Shown: positions 11,691-22,290 of the stretch, in pieces
Numbering within the stretch: the stretch's first letter is position 1
Layout of the letters: the number at the start of each line of letters is the position of its first letter
Position numbers and translations under genes: made by a program
Assembly: GCA_002633025.1 (NCBI GenBank)
Contig: NMRB01000335.1
Location: 8,954 to 72,953 of the forward strand
DNA: 64,000 bases
Origin: Notospermus geniculatus
Lineage: Eukaryota > Nemertea > Pilidiophora > Heteronemertea > Lineidae
Direction of reading: 5' to 3'
Notes under the pieces: model-generated
Database searches by the model: none
Told to the model about the DNA's origin: nothing
Seen by the model: the letters and a program-made list of their open reading frames with translations, nothing else

Positions 11691-11928
11691 TCTCTAACCA
11701 CTAGTTATTTTTCTTATTAATTACATGTAGTAACATTTTTGCCTTGGCAAGTGGGTTATATAATCCCATGAGATTGTCCATACCGAAGGTTATTGACATG
11801 GGGCTGCTTATAGATGAATAACAAAGACATTCATGATGCGCTTCATCCATACTTCTCCCCTCCAATAGCTTAGCCTTTGAATTAGAGAGGCTTGAATGGC
11901 ACCCATGGTAATTATCTTTTTTGCCCAG

Positions 11929-12036
11929 GCCCCGTATTCATAAATCTACTTAAGTCAAAGTGTGATACTTATCTTTTGTGGTGAACAAATGATAATTGTC
12001 ACACTTAGACTTAAGTAGTTTTATGAATATGGGTCC
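11929..12036. mobile_element. GGCCC-GTATTCATAAA hairpin element, intact short copy
   Basis: A 108-bp near-palindrome begins GGCCCCGTATTCATAAATC and ends with the inverse, ATGAATATGGGTCC. Internal arms contain ACTTAAGTCAAAGTGTGA and the inverse CACACTTAGACTTAAGT. It is the compact reference copy for the heavily interrupted one at 18944-20214. A related copy is at 35702-35820. Confidence 0.65.
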
Positions 12037-12919
12037 AGGGATCAGCAACCCGTTGTCTATAAACTTTTCTATGGACAATCAGAGGCGATTATAACCCACG
12101 CCTTGAAATCGTCTTGAATTGTTAAAACGGTTTAGGTGCCACACTAGAGGGTCTTTAAAACGCTCTCAAACCGTTTTAACGAGACCACTTCTTGAGGTAA
12201 CTTCAAACAGGTTCAGTTTTTTTTTCTCGGGTAAACCTTCGTGCTGACGAATTCCCCACCGGCCGGCAAATAAAAAGTGTTGTACGCGTAGCAGCTTTTC
12301 CATGGGCGCATCCATCTTAGACTTTAATTGACCATACCGTTTACAGATGGCAGGCCAGTCTAAAAACGATTTCGAAATCCTTTCGAAATGCACAGTGTGC
12401 CGCGAACAGGTGCGGGTGCTTTAACTCAAAACGTTTTACGGAGGACTGTTTCAAGTCGGTTTTAGTGTGAACACAGCTTGAAGGTCGGACTTTCAACTAT
12501 CTCTGATGAATTTTCCTGGTCACGTTTGATGTACTTCCAATATATATCTTCTGTCGCGCAAGTCAGATCATGCCGTCTTCAATGCATGTTTTCTTTTCAG
12601 GGTGATCCACTGGATCTATTTCCATCTCGGCCGTTTTGACATTCCTCCAGCTGGAAGTAGGTCTTTTCCGACTTGCACACAACTCGGATCTTATCCGACT
12701 TACATAAGACGGATTTCTCCTGAGTCGGATGAAATTCTCTTATCCACTTGAATCCGACTTATGTGTTTTTTATGGCGAATACAGATATTAACTTTTATCC
12801 GTAAAAGTAAGCACCAATAATACCATCCCTACCAAATAATTTCTGGTTGGTCCAAGAAGGAATAAAACGGTTGGTACAGGAGAAGTTAATGATATGTACA
12901 GATTTCTGGAGTCTGAGTT
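12037..12919. other. 3' flank of the LRP2-like gene
   Basis: This interval contains the 3' untranslated region of the minus-strand receptor gene and flank. A cluster of TCCGACTT/AAGTCGGA words (12660-12760) and AAACGGTTT words in both orientations (12125-12175) suggests degraded inverted repeats. No polyadenylation signal could be chosen with confidence. Confidence 0.35.
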
Positions 12920-13207
12920 CTAGAAGGAGAAAGGATCATCATTATCCATTACGACTTCAGCAGAGGCACTCTCGGACTTCCCGTCTACCGCTGTCGGATC
13001 GCCCGACGGTGACATCACATGCTGTTCCTCTTTCGTCCGTTGTTTGGATGGTTGAGGCGGCTCTTGAGGTGTATATGTGTCCGCAGGTGGTGCCATAGCC
13101 ACGGGGGAGGTTGGTGTGGTCGGTTCACTGCAAGTCTCGTACATGGGGTTACTGAAGCTGAACGGGCACTCGGTGTCCGTGTCCCCAAAGTTGCTGTCCA
13201 ATCCCTC
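12920..13207 (-). CDS. LRP2: LRP2-like last exon: tail with NPxY motif
   Basis: The exon starts after TTTCAG in phase 0 (EGLDSNFGDTD) and runs 95 codons to TAG at 12922-12920. FSFSNPMYE contains the NPxY signal bound by PTB adaptors such as Dab2/ARH in this family. A proline-rich stretch follows (PTTPTSPVAMAPP, TPQEPPQPSK), and the protein ends in the acidic and aromatic NDDPFSF. Only one NPxY is present, whereas vertebrate megalin has two; the C-terminus is not an obvious PDZ ligand. Confidence 0.85.
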   Translation of the reverse strand, partial: EGLDSNFGDTDTECPFSFSNPMYETCSEPTTPTSPVAMAPPADTYTPQEPPQPSKQRTKEEQHVMSPSGDPTAVDGKSESASAEVVMDNDDPFSF

Positions 13208-13466
13208 CTGAAACGAACATACTAAGTTTCCATTTCAATTTCATGAAAATTCAGCCCTCGCATATCTCATGTCATTGCAATCTTGAGTAATGCCAGACCC
13301 AGGAGTATCAGGTCGAGGCCAGCCGCAGTCGTAATCACCATGATCACGTAGGATCTTTCGCTTCAAAGTTACCTGCTATTGGAAATTGCCCGAGACAAAC
13401 CACATGTGGTTAAAACAGTGAAACCAAGGCATCAAAATTGTGGCTCCTACTTCTTGTCTAACTTAC

Positions 13467-13659
13467 CGGTGACTCAGGTCCTTCAGCTGACATGCCAATC
13501 TGAACAGATGTTCCGCCGCGGAAGGTTACACTCTCCTCGTGGTGAGAACGGAACGGTAGCTTCGTCGTCCACTTCAACGCCCATTCTGGAAGCTTCGGCA
13601 TTTCAGGCATCTTGGGTAGCGCGAGGTTGTTGAAGGATGTGAAACGCTGGAAGCTGAAA
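13467..13659 (-). CDS. LRP2: LRP2-like exon: membrane-proximal tail
   Basis: A 193-bp exon encodes FQRFTSFNNLALPKMPEMPK, then LPEWALKWTTKLPFR, then VTFRGGTSVQIGMSAEGPES. The VTFR-G segment with nearby LPxLP-like repeats is a landmark of megalin tails. The donor is TCACCG|GTAAGT, phase 0. The acceptor is doubled (TTTCAGTTTCAG): cutting at 13660 or 13654 keeps the frame and changes the protein by two residues. Confidence 0.82.
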
Positions 13660-13755
13660 CTGAAATTGTCAATGATATCAAGCACAATGTTAAAGATGGT
13701 GCCAATCTTGCGGGGCTACAGGCTCTAAGGAGTAGGATAAACCTGTACAATCCCT

Positions 13756-14468
13756 CATTTTACCATGGTAATTTCGCACGGTAAAGGACAGTAACGGTCC
13801 AGGGCTTTCAATAGCGTGCGTATCGACGTATTTTACGCACTGAAATCTCTATTTACCCACGCAAAGAGTGGCAGTGTTCGTCAAATACGCGTTGCCTTGC
13901 ATTTCAAAGAAGTCAAATACGCTCCAAAATGGTGATATGATCCTGGAAATACGCATCAGCATCCCGCTCTTGGTCGTATTTTTGAAGTGCCCAAATCCCG
14001 GCGGCGGGAAAAATTTTCTCCGTCTCCTTAGTATTAGCCAAATGATAGCGCATGGCCGCCTGACTTTCTGTTGACGATCGTGCTCATCTCGCCACACGAT
14101 GACTCAGCACCAGGCTGCAACACCGCCGACGTCACCATTTATTTTCGCGGCTTTTATCGTAGCACGTGGCGTTCTGTCAGCACGGAAAAGTCATCACGTC
14201 CAAAGGGGAAAAAAACAAAAAAAAGATCAGAACATATAATGGTGAATATACAAGCCAATAGGCTACGCACTGACCACAAAATGAGGGAGTCAGGTGATGC
14301 ATTGGCCTCCAGGGATGGGAGTCATTGATGCATTGGGAAAAAATGGTGGAAGTCAATGACACCCTGACATCAGAAGTTAATGAAAGCCCTGTTACCATGG
14401 AATAAGTAGCTTTCACCATGGTAAACCTTCTTTTACCGTGCGAAATTACCATTCACCATGGTAAAATG
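13756..14468. mobile_element. Intronic inverted-repeat element
   Basis: A ~710-bp element in the intron between the tail and transmembrane exons is bounded by CATTTTACCATGGTAATTTC and its inverse, with GCACGGTAAA next inside. The right end carries an extra CACCATGGTAAA duplication. No coding capacity; no target duplication resolved. Confidence 0.6.
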
Positions 14469-14635
14469 GAGAATAATTTTATAAGGGATCGAAGTGTTTA
14501 ATTAGTTGTGAACCTTTCGACGGCTGTGGATACCACAATGGATTCGGGACTTTATGGGGTTCTGCTGAAACAACATGTTAGAGCGATCTGAACCCAGGTT
14601 TATGAGGCTTATTTGGTTCCGAGGCAGCATATTTC

Positions 14636-14700
14636 TATCTGTTGGTAATACATTTATGGGGTGTAAATCCAACCGTTCAAAAGTTAGCTGTACATCGTCA
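14636..14700. repeat. Fragment of the palindromic element family
   Basis: About 65 bp, including GTAATACATTTATGGGGTGT and CCAACCGTTCAAAAGTTAGC, are almost identical to 59690-59756 and to its inverse at 59449-59510. The surrounding 14500-14770 region is probably a degraded copy of that palindromic element. Confidence 0.65.
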
Positions 14701-15239
14701 CCCGTCCTCCTGTACATAACTCCATTGTAGCGTCTAATTGACATCCAATGATGAAATACAAATCCCATTATAAAAAACTTAGGAGCAACTTTTGACGCGG
14801 GAACTTTTTGAAAATTACTTGAAAATGACCTTTTCTCTGAAATAAAAAAGAAGTTGCCCCCAGAGGGTCACCACGAACTGACAAGATACAGCTTTTGGCC
14901 CACGGCCTAGGTGGACCGGACATTGTGCTCGATATCCTCCTTAGTTATGGCTTGAATCCTAGGAAGAGCGGCCTATGTGTACAGTACAATAGGAGGAGAG
15001 TGCCCTTACGGCATTTTGGTTTTAAATGAAGTGATTATTTGTAGGAAAAAGAGATAAAATCGGCAGTGTGGTGACATCTACAAGCGGTGTTACAACCAGA
15101 CATGGTAAACGATTAACAAATGGATTCCTAGCCATGAAAACACACTCATCAATAAAGCAAAAGACCCTCTACCAGGATATTCAAGGACAAACATATACAC
15201 TCCCTCAAAATGTGCTCGCCACGGATCAATATGCTAATA

Positions 15240-15368
15240 GGGACTTCCGGCAAGGCTCCGTATCGTCGATCCGTGTCACGTATGACGTATCGAGCTAATG
15301 CATTTTCTATTGAAGTCATACGTCATACGTCATACGGATCGACGATACGGCGCCTTGCCGGAAGTCCC
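15240..15368. mobile_element. Short TA-flanked MITE
   Basis: A 129-bp near-perfect palindrome starts GGGACTTCCGGCAAGGC and ends with its inverse, flanked by TA (15238-15239 and 15369-15370). Arms of about 50 bp contain CCGTATCGTCGATCCGT. TA flanks suggest Tc1/mariner-type mobilisation. Confidence 0.72.
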
Positions 15369-16010
15369 TAATAGGAATGCCACATACGTACGCCTACATG
15401 TAGATATGCCATATTTGGAATCTAGATTAGAGGATAATATGCGACAACAAATATCAATATAATGGACTCATATGTTCTCCTCACAACCACGTAATAAAAC
15501 AAGAGGTAGACAAAATAAAGCACAAAAAACGACATAAAATAGGAAACAATATAATCTCAAACATTATAACCCAATTCGACTCACGTATTTGGAAATTTTC
15601 GACCCAACACTGGGGTCGTCTTCCGGCACTTTCAAGTCAATTTTGAGACAACTTGTCAAAGAAGTTGTTTCTCGTCTCTGGGTTCCTTGGGGTGCTTTGT
15701 GCTTCATTCATCCCCACAGCACCCTGTTATGCTATCCACGAAGGCTGTGGGCTATCGCGGATAGCACCGGGAGGACAGGAACAAAGATTGTGGCAGTGTG
15801 GGCTGATAAAAGTTGAACGAAACTGGCAAAAACTGGCAAAAGTGACAGTGGCAAAAATAGTTGCCAATGCCATGTATGTGTATAGATGTGTCCGCTGGAA
15901 GGAGATCTTAGAGATTTGAAAGGGGAATTCCCCAACGGTACAAACTACCGCCCTGTCAAAGGTTGCATTTTTGTAAGTTCGGTTGGCACGTGGAAGTCGA
16001 TTGACTCTAA

Positions 16011-16328
16011 AGCCTGCAGCACACGTCACCATTTTCGTTGCTCGTAGAGGCAATTTTCGTGGTCGCCAATTTTTGTGGTGGTTGCCGGTTTACAGCAGAC
16101 GTCACCACTCAGTGGTCTCGTGTGCTGCTGATGGCCACGCATCACCACAACTCGCAATTTTCGTGGTGAGAAATCAAACATGTTTGATTTTCGGCAACTT
16201 GTGGCAACTCGTGGTCACCACAGAATTTCCGTGGTGAGTGGTCGTTGCCGGTCACACTTGGCCATTTTCGTGGCGACCACGGAAATTGCCTGTATGAGCA
16301 ACGAAAGTGGTGACGTGTGCTGCAGGCT
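16011..16328. mobile_element. TAA-flanked MITE beside a splice donor
   Basis: A 318-bp element has inverted ends AGCCTGCAGCACACGTCACC and TAA on both sides (16008-16010 and 16329-16331). The interior repeats TTTTCGTGGT several times in both orientations. It lies only 26 bp from the end of the transmembrane exon (16355), inside the intron. TAA duplications are typical of PIF/Harbinger-like elements; that class call is inference. Confidence 0.75.
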
Positions 16329-16354
16329 TAAGTTACAAAATACATTTAACCTAC

Positions 16355-16514
16355 TCCTTGCCTTTCCGCTTCAAGTGCATGTACCCAGCAATGGCGGCTA
16401 CCGCCACAATCAAGATAATGATGATTGGTACAACTATGGCCGCTGTTGGCGAACTCGCTGATTGGTCTCTAAACACCGGCCGGTTTATCAATTCACATCG
16501 GGCGCCTTTGTAAC
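16355..16514 (-). CDS. LRP2: LRP2-like exon: EGF end and transmembrane helix
   Basis: The exon starts inside the juxtamembrane EGF (TGYKGARCEL across the junction) and encodes the helix AAIVVPIIIILIVAVAAIAG, then the stop-transfer basic run HLKRKGK. The donor is read as AAGGA|GTAGGT, phase 2, which joins either tandem acceptor of the next exon as Asp. Without splicing, the codons read GAG TAG, so a stop overlaps the donor. A GC donor (GAAAG|GCAAGG) is a weaker alternative. Confidence 0.82.
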
Positions 16515-16547
16515 CTGAAATGGCAAGCATGGTAAGGACAAGCCTTA

Positions 16548-16696
16548 AGCGGGCCACACACGATCAATATTATTGCACAATATGGGGGCGAAAATAGGGG
16601 CAGGTGCTTCTGGCATGATGGGGCGGGAAATTTGCAATAACATTGCCCATTTTGGTCCTCATATTGTGCAATCATATTTATCGCGTATGGGTGGCT
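16548..16696. mobile_element. Short inverted-repeat element, AGC ends
   Basis: AGCGGGCCACACACGATCAA and ATTGCACAATATG on the left are mirrored imperfectly on the right by CATATTGTGCAAT and GCGTATGGGTGGCT. The left flank is TTA; the right flank is mutated. Probably an older relative of the TAA-flanked group. Confidence 0.5.
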
Positions 16697-16898
16697 TCAC
16701 AGAAAGTGCCACAAGACGGTCCATGGTAAGCTGAGGTATTGGGGGAATGCAAAAAGGTGAAACTCTGCAGTGGTGAGCAAATAGGTGTAGGTGTAGGTGT
16801 GTCAGCTGGGAGGACATCTTAGCTGAAGGGTTGAAATTGGTTGAGAAAGAAAATTCCAAAACTTAAGCCCAGTAATGAAAAAATCATTTGTATATTAC

Positions 16899-17012
16899 CT
16901 GTTGGACAATCACAGTAGAGGGATCCATTGTTTGTGGAGTCGTATCTCAATAAGCAGACACCACCGTTGACACAGTCGCAGGCCTTCGGGGGACCCTTAG
17001 CAACTTCAGCCA
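16899..17012 (-). CDS. LRP2: LRP2-like exon: juxtamembrane EGF
   Basis: A 114-bp exon, acceptor TTTCCCAG and donor CCAACAG|GTAATA. It encodes AEVAKGPPKACDCVNGGVCL and then GSLYCDCPTG. The CDC...GGVC...YCDC cysteine pattern is a classical EGF module that finishes in the next exon. It sits between the propeller and the membrane, as in LRP2. Confidence 0.85.
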
Positions 17013-17072
17013 CTGGGAAAAATAACAAAAATATCATGAAAGCGCCTGCCGTAGTCGGTGACCAATCTTGAC

Positions 17073-17114
17073 ACTAGAGGGTCTTGGGACGAGGTTCAAC
17101 CAACACCCTCTAGT
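17073..17114. repeat. Small intronic hairpin
   Basis: ACTAGAGGGT and ACCCTCTAGT pair across a loop of about 22 bp. Probably a transposon remnant. Confidence 0.3.
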
Positions 17115-17726
17115 ATCGTTCGAAGGTTACCATCTTGAAAAGTAGTGCAGCGGAAGGTTAAAGGACCCCAGTATTGCTTCCCAATCCTGCGTTACACCTA
17201 CCCGCGTTAAGGGAGACCTCTATTGACGATTGGTAAACTACGCATGCTACTACGTGCATTGTAGTGTAATCATACATTCTCCAACACTGGGGCGAAATGC
17301 TCAACTACAGTATTGGAGAATGGTGTCGGTGGCGCCGGCTGTCGACAGAAAGTGGCAATACCGTGGTGCTTTAAATGGGACACTGGGTGATATGAATAAA
17401 AATCAGTATCTACTAGCTAGTAGTTACTAAAAGTAAAAGTAACTAGTTTCAAGTTTTTACTCCAAGTAGAAGTGAACACTTAAATTCATATAAATAAACA
17501 GTTGCTTTTACTGCAAAGTAATCACTTCTGCCCTACTAGTTTTTACTCGTCTGAGTCCTGGGTTCACTGTACTGAAATTGAACAACCACATTACTGAAAT
17601 GTGGTAATAAGGGTGTTTTCAAATATTTCCTTTGTTGCATAAGATCAGTGAGAATAGACCTTTATTGTGTATGTGCATCAAGTGAAAGACGCCGATATGA
17701 CCTTAGGGAGGTTCACTGGATATTTT

Positions 17727-17812
17727 GTGCCGGTGTAACATCTGCCAGTGTTCCCCATTTGTGAGTGTTCCCCTACTATTGTCTGACGGAATAAGCGGAG
17801 ACTTGACAACAG
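17727..17812. repeat. Intronic repeat related to 34296-34470
   Basis: In reverse complement this block shares CCGCTTATTCCGTCA, an ACACTGGCAGA word and a terminal GTAACA with the element at 34296-34470. A third trace is near 41040 (GTGTAACGTTTTTCAGTG). It marks a small dispersed family. Confidence 0.5.
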
Positions 17813-18969
17813 GGGACACTCAGAGAAACATCTGCCAGCATTTCCCAAACAATGGGCGGGGGGGGACACTCTCATTCACAGAAACACCTGCAAATATAAC
17901 ACCTGTACTTTCTACTAGGAAGTTCTGTGCGATCCNGCTTAAGATCGCTTGCGACATCGCTTGTCCTGCCAGTAATTTTTCAAAGATGTGATTTTGGTGG
18001 TGTCTCGCGAGAAAAAAGGGCATTTTCGGCCCTTTAGGGTCCTTTGATGGTGAAACTGTTGTGTTTTTCTGAAAGATGAGGAATTTGTGAGTGGAAATAG
18101 CTGTGTTTCCCGTTCATAAGTGTCAGGGTTTTCTTGTGAGCAAGATTTGAAGTTAAAAACACCAGTCTGCCTGAAAGTTGGAGTTAGATCCCTTGTTATA
18201 CATATTTCTGGGGTATTTTACCCCAGGGGTCAGGGCACTGTCGGTGGGGTGCTTTTGGACCTCGGAAACACCCACCACCCCTGCCATGCATGCCTCAAGT
18301 CCCTGTGGTTGGTGTGCGCCAATAGAAATAACCTGTCGCAAACCGATATTATAAGAAATACATGGCACCAATAGCCGCATTGATGGTGAATAACGCAGGC
18401 TACGGGGAGAATGTGTATGGTGAGAAGTTCAAAGAGTATCAAGGGCAAGTCGCTGAAGTAAGAAGTGGGACCTTGTATCTAATGCTGTCGCTTTGGACAA
18501 TCATTGTGCAGGTTACCTTTAGGTTGATTGACTTTGCTGTATTTCATTTACGAACCTGTATTGCACAGACCCTTAGGCGCCAAGTACCGGTACTCTGGCC
18601 ATGCTGGCTTGTCTGGACAAAGACACACAGCTCCAGCATGAATGTAGACAGGAACGTGGAGACAGAGAGGCCAGCATCTGCGACTCTTGCAGCGATTCTT
18701 GACTGATAAAATGAAGAAGAATGTGATGACTTCAGACGTGGAGTTGTGCCAAGGATTTGTAATCAACATGAAAGATTTCGACAGATCTGAGATTGGTACG
18801 TAACTTGGTCAACCATTATTTCACTGGATGAGGACAGCAACACTGCCACTCTCCAAATTTACGATAAAATCAGAATTCCGGAGCAATTTAATTTGGGCTC
18901 ATGGCAGTGAACTTCATTATAAATAGATTGAAGTTGAAAACCAGGGTCCATATTCATAAACATACTTAA

Positions 18970-19589
18970 AGGAAAGGTAAACCCTGGGACTTTAGAGTAT
19001 GTATAGAACCATTAAGTATAAAAAGAAAACTATGCAAGTTATCAGCCATGTACACTGAACCGACATATAGTTTTTTAGTGATAAAAAAATCGGCAGCCCG
19101 TTTCGCTGGGTTCGCGTTTTCTCTCAACCGGAAGTGACGAGTGCGCCACCCAAACAATAGCAGGCCTACACACACATACATCATGTACATACCCACAGGC
19201 CTACATACGCACATGATGCACTTCGCTGAACAGCTTGATTGTGCATGGTGCGAGTTTTCGTTTTCTGTCACATGGCCGCGATTAAATCTGCGAAACGGAA
19301 TATCGCAGTCACTGATCAATTTGATCCCCATCCGCGGCATGCAAACAATGCAACAAAGCCGCCATGATGGTATTGTATGGGTGGGCAAAACGTCATAATC
19401 GCGCTAGTCCTCGCGAGAGACGGCGGTAATTAGACATGAATGGCGCGCTTCATGAATTGGCTAAAAACATCGAAATTGCTCAATTTATTCTTATACGGCG
19501 TATTATCAGTACTTTTTTCAGGGCATAAACGTTTATCTATATACAGAAAACCTACAGAACGAAGGTTTTGGCCAGGGTTTACCTTTCCT
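18970..19589. mobile_element. TTAA-flanked element inside hairpin
   Basis: A 620-bp insert has inverted ends AGGAAAGGTAAACCCTGG and TTAA at 18966-18969 and 19590-19593. The insertion splits an ACTTAAGTCA word kept intact in the related copy at 11929-12036, so the empty site is readable. No transposase frame. Confidence 0.78.
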
Positions 19590-19627
19590 TTAAGTCAGAG
19601 TGTGACCTTTGTGTCGGGCCTTTAAGA

Positions 19628-19772
19628 CCTGAACCCACTAACGCGTTTTCCTGCAGCGGGAAAACGCAGCGGCAGAAAATGCTTTGTTAAAAGGCAGCGG
19701 ACCGAGAATATAACAAAGAATTTGTCGGGCAGTGATGAAACCGTGGCGGGAAAACGCGACAGTGGGTTCAGG
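19628..19772. mobile_element. Short MITE, CCTGAACCCACT ends
   Basis: A ~145-bp element is bounded by CCTGAACCCACTAACGCG and an imperfect inverse; internal GCGGGAAAACGC repeats on both arms. Flanks resemble each other (CCTTTAAGA and CCTTTACAC) but are not a clean duplication. Confidence 0.6.
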
Positions 19773-19784
19773 CCTTTACACTTA

Positions 19785-20183
19785 GGGCCGTATTCATAAA
19801 GGGTGTTTAGCCTAATCAGTGTACAAATTCTGCATTACACAGGTTAAAGGCCTAGAAAACTATTGTCTGATGTCTGTATGGTGCTTCACCAGAGGCATTT
19901 ATCCGCAGGATAATCACACGCGTACAACTTCCCTGCGTCTAAGCCCAAGAGGACAAAGGAAAAGTTGAACGATCAGGCAGGCTTGTCTAGAATTTGCCCA
20001 ACACTTTCTTTTGTCCTCCCACACTGAACCGCAGGAAAGTTAGACGCGTGTGATCATCTTGTGGGTAAATGCCAGAGATCAGGCAGCATACAGAAAGCAG
20101 AACAATAGTTTTCTAGGCCTTCAACCTGTGTAATGCAGAATTTGTACGCTGATTAGGCTAAACACCCTTTATGAATATGGCCC
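19785..20183. mobile_element. Second hairpin element, ~400 bp
   Basis: Ends GGGCCGTATTCATAAAGGGT and the inverse TTTATGAATATGGCCC enclose arms of over 70 bp (GCCTAATCAG, AATTCTGCATTACACAGG and their complements). It lies in the right half of the outer hairpin at its CTTAGACTT word, apparently at a TA. Confidence 0.65.
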
Positions 20184-20237
20184 ATAGACTTCAGTAGATT
20201 TATGAAGATGGGCCGAGGTACCCAAACGTCGACTCAC

Positions 20238-20417
20238 TTGTTAAATTATATTTGGCTGGAGCTGCAACTTTGACATCAGCAGGGAGCGTCAATCCTGCCT
20301 GTATGGTTTGAATAGCACCACGACCAAACTTATCCATCTTGTAACCCTTGCCGGACACACGAGAAACCCAGTACATTGACGTCTCGAACACAGCTATTTT
20401 GAATGGATGGTCCAGGC
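20238..20417 (-). CDS. LRP2: LRP2-like exon: last propeller blade
   Basis: A 180-bp exon, acceptor CTTTTCAG, donor AACAA|GTGAGT, phase 1 at both ends. It encodes LDHPFKIAVFETSMYWVSRV and later the blade exit VKVAAPAKYNLT. HPFKIAVFE plus YWVS matches the HPFxLTVFE...YWTD repeat of LDLR-family propellers, with the YWTD motif degenerate. Confidence 0.85.
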
Positions 20418-21126
20418 CTGAAAAGTGCAAATACGGTATTGGTTCCCAAGGTGACCCTTAATATTTTCAGCACTGTCTGGCTTGGCTGTGTATGTCTGGC
20501 AATATTTTCAGCTATTTCTCTGTTGTTGAAGGAGCAATATACCAATCTCGTACCCAAATCAACCTCATCCGAGGATATCTTTGGAAAGGGCTACGACTTG
20601 ACCAGAATTGCTGGTCAAACCACTGGCAGCGTGCCAAAATATTTGTTTCACGCAATATTTCGTTATTTGATGACTGAAAAATATCATAGGCCCTATATGC
20701 CTAAACAGCCACATAATACCCCAAAACACGAAGTTGTTTGAGCAAGAGCAATTTCAACGAATAGTTAGTTGGGAACTATTTGACATCATGCCGCGGGTGG
20801 CAACCTCGGTGTGATTCGCCTCAAAATTAGTATATATCGATGCGCTGATGTAACCAACCCCCTGACAACGCGCATGCGCAGTATTCCTAAAGTAGTACCG
20901 GTCGCAGCCCTTTCCAGTGGTGTTGTAGGTACGTAAACCCACTGGGGACGATTTTGGTATACGCCATCATGTGTGTTTATATACTAGTATACCAACCACG
21001 GCTGCTGAAGCCTGTGGGAATGAGGCCGAGTGCACCCATGAGGTCACCTTGTGAATCCTGTTGCCGCCAGGCTTGTTATTGTAGAAAGTGGCTATTTGTC
21101 GAGTCCAGCTACACAAAATTCTGGGC

Positions 21127-21625
21127 TTGAAGATAATATATCACGGATATTTTCGCGGGCCATGAAATTCATTGTTTATTTACATTTTGTTTGTTTATGT
21201 CAAGACTTTCTTTGTCTTATGAGTAATTTGTTGGTGGCATGCCCCTCTAGAAATTCTGTTGATTCCAAAAGTATTCATTTTGGTGGGTCGGCATGTCCCA
21301 TAAGTCAAAAAAAGCATAATATAAACATCCATGTTTACAAACATTGAATGTAAACAATGAAGTCGTGATACATTATCTTTAAGGTAAAGGGGCACCTAAG
21401 CACAAAATAATGCACGCACAAATAAAAAAATCGATGTCTTTTCTATTACCTATTAAAGTAATATATGAAACCAAATTTATTACTTGAAATATAAACCCAG
21501 CTCCGTACATTTGATATAAAAATGTGAATTTGGGTTAGCAGTAAGGTTATTAATTAACTTTTAATTAGACACTAAAATTCCATCTTCGGGGCGAAATTCT
21601 GACTCGTGGCTAACCGACTGCGCTG
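21127..21625. repeat. Dispersed repeat, copy 2 (uninterrupted)
   Basis: This is the inverted, continuous counterpart of 9955-11151. It contains the 248-bp TTAA-type module at 21131-21378 (left flank TTGA, right flank TTAA) followed by the segment that at copy 1 is split by a 703-bp insert. It lies in the intron between the last two propeller exons. Confidence 0.7.
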
Positions 21626-22159
21626 TTCCTGAATAAACTAGTATATATACGTATATACATGTATATGTATCGGGTGATTAAAAAACGTTCCGAACTTCAA
21701 GGGTTAATAAATTTCTTTGTAATTAACGCATGACATTGTCACTTGGCAGGGAACAAGAAACACACAATATGAGTTAATTCGCCAAATCTCATTCATCTAG
21801 CTGGCATCTAGCTGAGATTCAGTTGTACACTTGACAACGACCAGGCAAGACTGGTAGAAACGTCGTGCTAAATAAATCTAGAAAAAGTAACCAAAAAGTT
21901 GGATTAGTCACTGGACTTGGTTGATCTCCTAAAAATAATATAATCCTTTAAACCATAGTCATTTAAAATCATACTGTAGACTCCCCGACTATGCTAATGG
22001 CTCGCCATCAAAAATGTCCAGGGCAAAGAAATAGAAGTGGGAAGACACAATCAGATGCATAAGGATCGAGCAACAGGGCCAAGACACATGAATATGTATC
22101 CCCCCCCCCCCTCTATATTGTCATCCCAAGAACCAACTGTGCCCGCATGCACCTACTGT

Positions 22160-22290
22160 CAAAACTCTGACTCAAAGTCCGAATTCTGACTCTACTGCGT
22201 TCGGACTCGGAGTTAAAATTCGGACTCGGAGTCTGAATTCAAACTCGCTCTTGAGCCCGAATTCGGATTCAGAGTCCGAATTAGGGCATT
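22160..22290. repeat. GGACTCGGAGT-type short repeats
   Basis: Variants of ACTCGGAGT and TCCGAATT recur about every 15-30 bp in both orientations, giving a degenerate simple repeat. Upstream is a C-run at about 22101-22113. Confidence 0.5.

Larger units (their letters stand above)
18944..20214. mobile_element. Hairpin element with three nested insertions
   Basis: The outer ends (GGGTCCATATTCATAAACAT at left; TAGATTTATGAAGATGGGCC at right) and inner segments match the compact copy at 11929-12036. The sequence is split by a TTAA element (18970-19589), a short inverted-repeat element (19628-19772) and a second hairpin (19785-20183). Removing them leaves a contour like the 108-bp reference copy, including CTTAAGTCA and CTTAGACTT. 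Confidence 0.7.

Noticed and set aside
18966-19398. Frames of 85-140 residues on both strands with many cysteines
   Set aside because: They lie inside a TTAA-flanked non-autonomous element and show no transposase or other motif.
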